Assembly: GCA_051871515.1 (NCBI GenBank)
Contig: JBJECY010000107.1
Coordinates: 1-6,529 of the forward strand
Source of the DNA: SFTJ01 sp051871515
GTDB lineage: Bacteria; Bacteroidota; Bacteroidia; Bacteroidales; Muribaculaceae
Direction of reading: 5' to 3'
Length of the DNA stretch: 6,529 nucleotides
Made by a program: the position numbers and the translations under genes. Under the pieces are notes generated by a model that saw only the letters and a program-made list of their open reading frames with translations, made no database searches and had not been told where the DNA came from. Positions 6,025-6,529 of the stretch are shown one piece after another. The stretch's first letter is position 1. Each line of letters starts with the position of its first letter.

Positions 6025-6044
6025 CATCTGACTGAAAATCAATA

Positions 6045-6080
6045 CAGCCGTGGCAATGATTAGAGTCATTGCCACGGCTG
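6045..6080. terminator. Perfect 15-bp hairpin terminator between convergent genes
   Basis: The arm at 6045-6059 (CAGCCGTGGCAATGA) is the exact reverse complement of 6066-6080, with a six-base loop. On the minus strand the stem is followed by TATTGATTTT (6044-6035), a usable U-rich tail, so it best serves msrA, whose stop is 55 bases upstream in that direction. On the plus strand the tail is only CTTTACATC, but the strong stem 20 bases after the kinase stop could still end or protect that transcript. Confidence 0.8.
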
Positions 6081-6135
6081 CTTTACATCATATTCGCTCT
6101 AAAGTTTTAACGATGATGTGTTGTCGGTCGTTCTA

Positions 6136-6529
6136 TCAAAACTTCTTCACACGGATGTGGCAATATGGTTCGCCGCCGATTTTATCGTAGTAATGCTGGT
6201 GATACTCCTCGGCACGCCAGAACCGTTGCACCGGGCGCAACACCGTGTTCACCTCATAGCCGCGGCTGCGCAAATCGTCAACAACACTCTCTGCAACAAG
6301 GCGTTGATGTTCGTCGGCATAGAAAATCTCGCTGCGATACTGCGGGCCAATGTCCGGACCAACGCCATCGGTCTGAGCCGGGTCATGTATCTCAAAGAAC
6401 ATTCGGCAAAGCGTTAGATAATCAACCACCTCGGGGTTATAAGTCACCTCAATAGCCTCAACATGATGCGTGCGGTGCGCTTTCACCTCGGGGTAAGTGG
6501 GATTCTGTTCATCGCCGCCGGTATATCCT
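6136..6529 (-). CDS. msrA: Peptide-methionine (S)-S-oxide reductase MsrA (N-terminus cut by window edge)
   Basis: MsrA reduces the S-epimer of methionine sulfoxide in free or protein-bound form, repairing oxidative damage in the cytoplasm. The last 130 residues are present, beginning at GYTGG, which in the family follows the catalytic GCFWG segment by roughly 40 residues; the catalytic cysteine is therefore beyond the right edge. Visible signatures are GYTGGDEQNPTYPEV, HHVEAIEVTYNPEVV, FFEIHDPAQTDGVGPDIGPQYRS and FWRAEEYHQHYY near the C-terminus. The end, EPYCHIRVKKF, includes one cysteine that could be a resolving residue; another is in TLCRMFF. Translation is open to position 6528 without a stop. 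The GTG at 6486 is an internal valine, not the start. Convergent with the kinase gene and separated from it by the hairpin at 6045-6080. Confidence 0.95.
   Translation of the reverse strand, partial: GYTGGDEQNPTYPEVKAHRTHHVEAIEVTYNPEVVDYLTLCRMFFEIHDPAQTDGVGPDIGPQYRSEIFYADEHQRLVAESVVDDLRSRGYEVNTVLRPVQRFWRAEEYHQHYYDKIGGEPYCHIRVKKF

Noticed and set aside
6165..6455. Plus-strand frames at 6118-6417 and 6165-6455
   Set aside because: Antisense to msrA, which has unmistakable family motifs on the other strand.
6484..6486. GTG as a start codon for a short MsrA
   Set aside because: Conserved MsrA sequence (GYTGG and NPTYPEV) continues in frame upstream to the window edge, so this GTG is an internal valine.

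Overview
The window looks like ordinary chromosome from a member of the Bacteroidota, most likely the order Bacteroidales. Two things point there. The non-coding gaps carry the Bacteroides-type sigma-ABfr promoter pattern (TTTG, 19-20 bases, TAnnTTTG), found cleanly ahead of two genes. The encoded proteins also have a Bacteroidales flavour: a fused aspartokinase/homoserine dehydrogenase, a YqgE/AlgH protein with an N-terminal extension, and a HAD-IB protein. The genus cannot be fixed from the sequence alone. No mobile element, CRISPR array, rRNA or tRNA was seen.

Layout from left to right: (1) 1-2299, minus strand, thrA, cut by the left edge after 766 codons. (2) 2300-2692, a divergent intergenic region with a leftward promoter for thrA, a 13-codon leader reading frame touching thrA, and a rightward promoter almost on top of the yqgE start. 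(3) 2693-3292, plus strand, yqgE/algH. (4) 3293-3832, minus strand, a RimJ/RimL-type GNAT acetyltransferase whose stop codon directly abuts that of yqgE. (5) 4008-4610, minus strand, a HAD-IB-like protein that has lost its catalytic residues and has an unusually strong Shine-Dalgarno sequence. (6) 4611-5181, an AT-rich divergent gap with a clear promoter for the next gene, an unassigned leftward promoter and a small hairpin. (7) 5182-6024, plus strand, a type II (Fumble/CoaW-like) pantothenate kinase. (8) 6045-6080, a perfect 15-bp hairpin terminator between convergent genes. (9) 6136-6529, minus strand, msrA, cut by the right edge.

The genes do not form one pathway. thrA feeds lysine, methionine, threonine and isoleucine synthesis; the kinase starts coenzyme A synthesis; MsrA repairs oxidised methionine; the GNAT protein and YqgE have no assigned substrate. 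Every adjacent pair is divergent or convergent except the HAD-like protein and the GNAT gene, which are codirectional and 175 bases apart. No obvious new multi-gene system is present. The observation most worth following is the HAD-like protein: its reading frame is intact, but the nucleophile aspartate and the motif IV acidic residues are gone, suggesting a pseudophosphatase or a gene in early decay.
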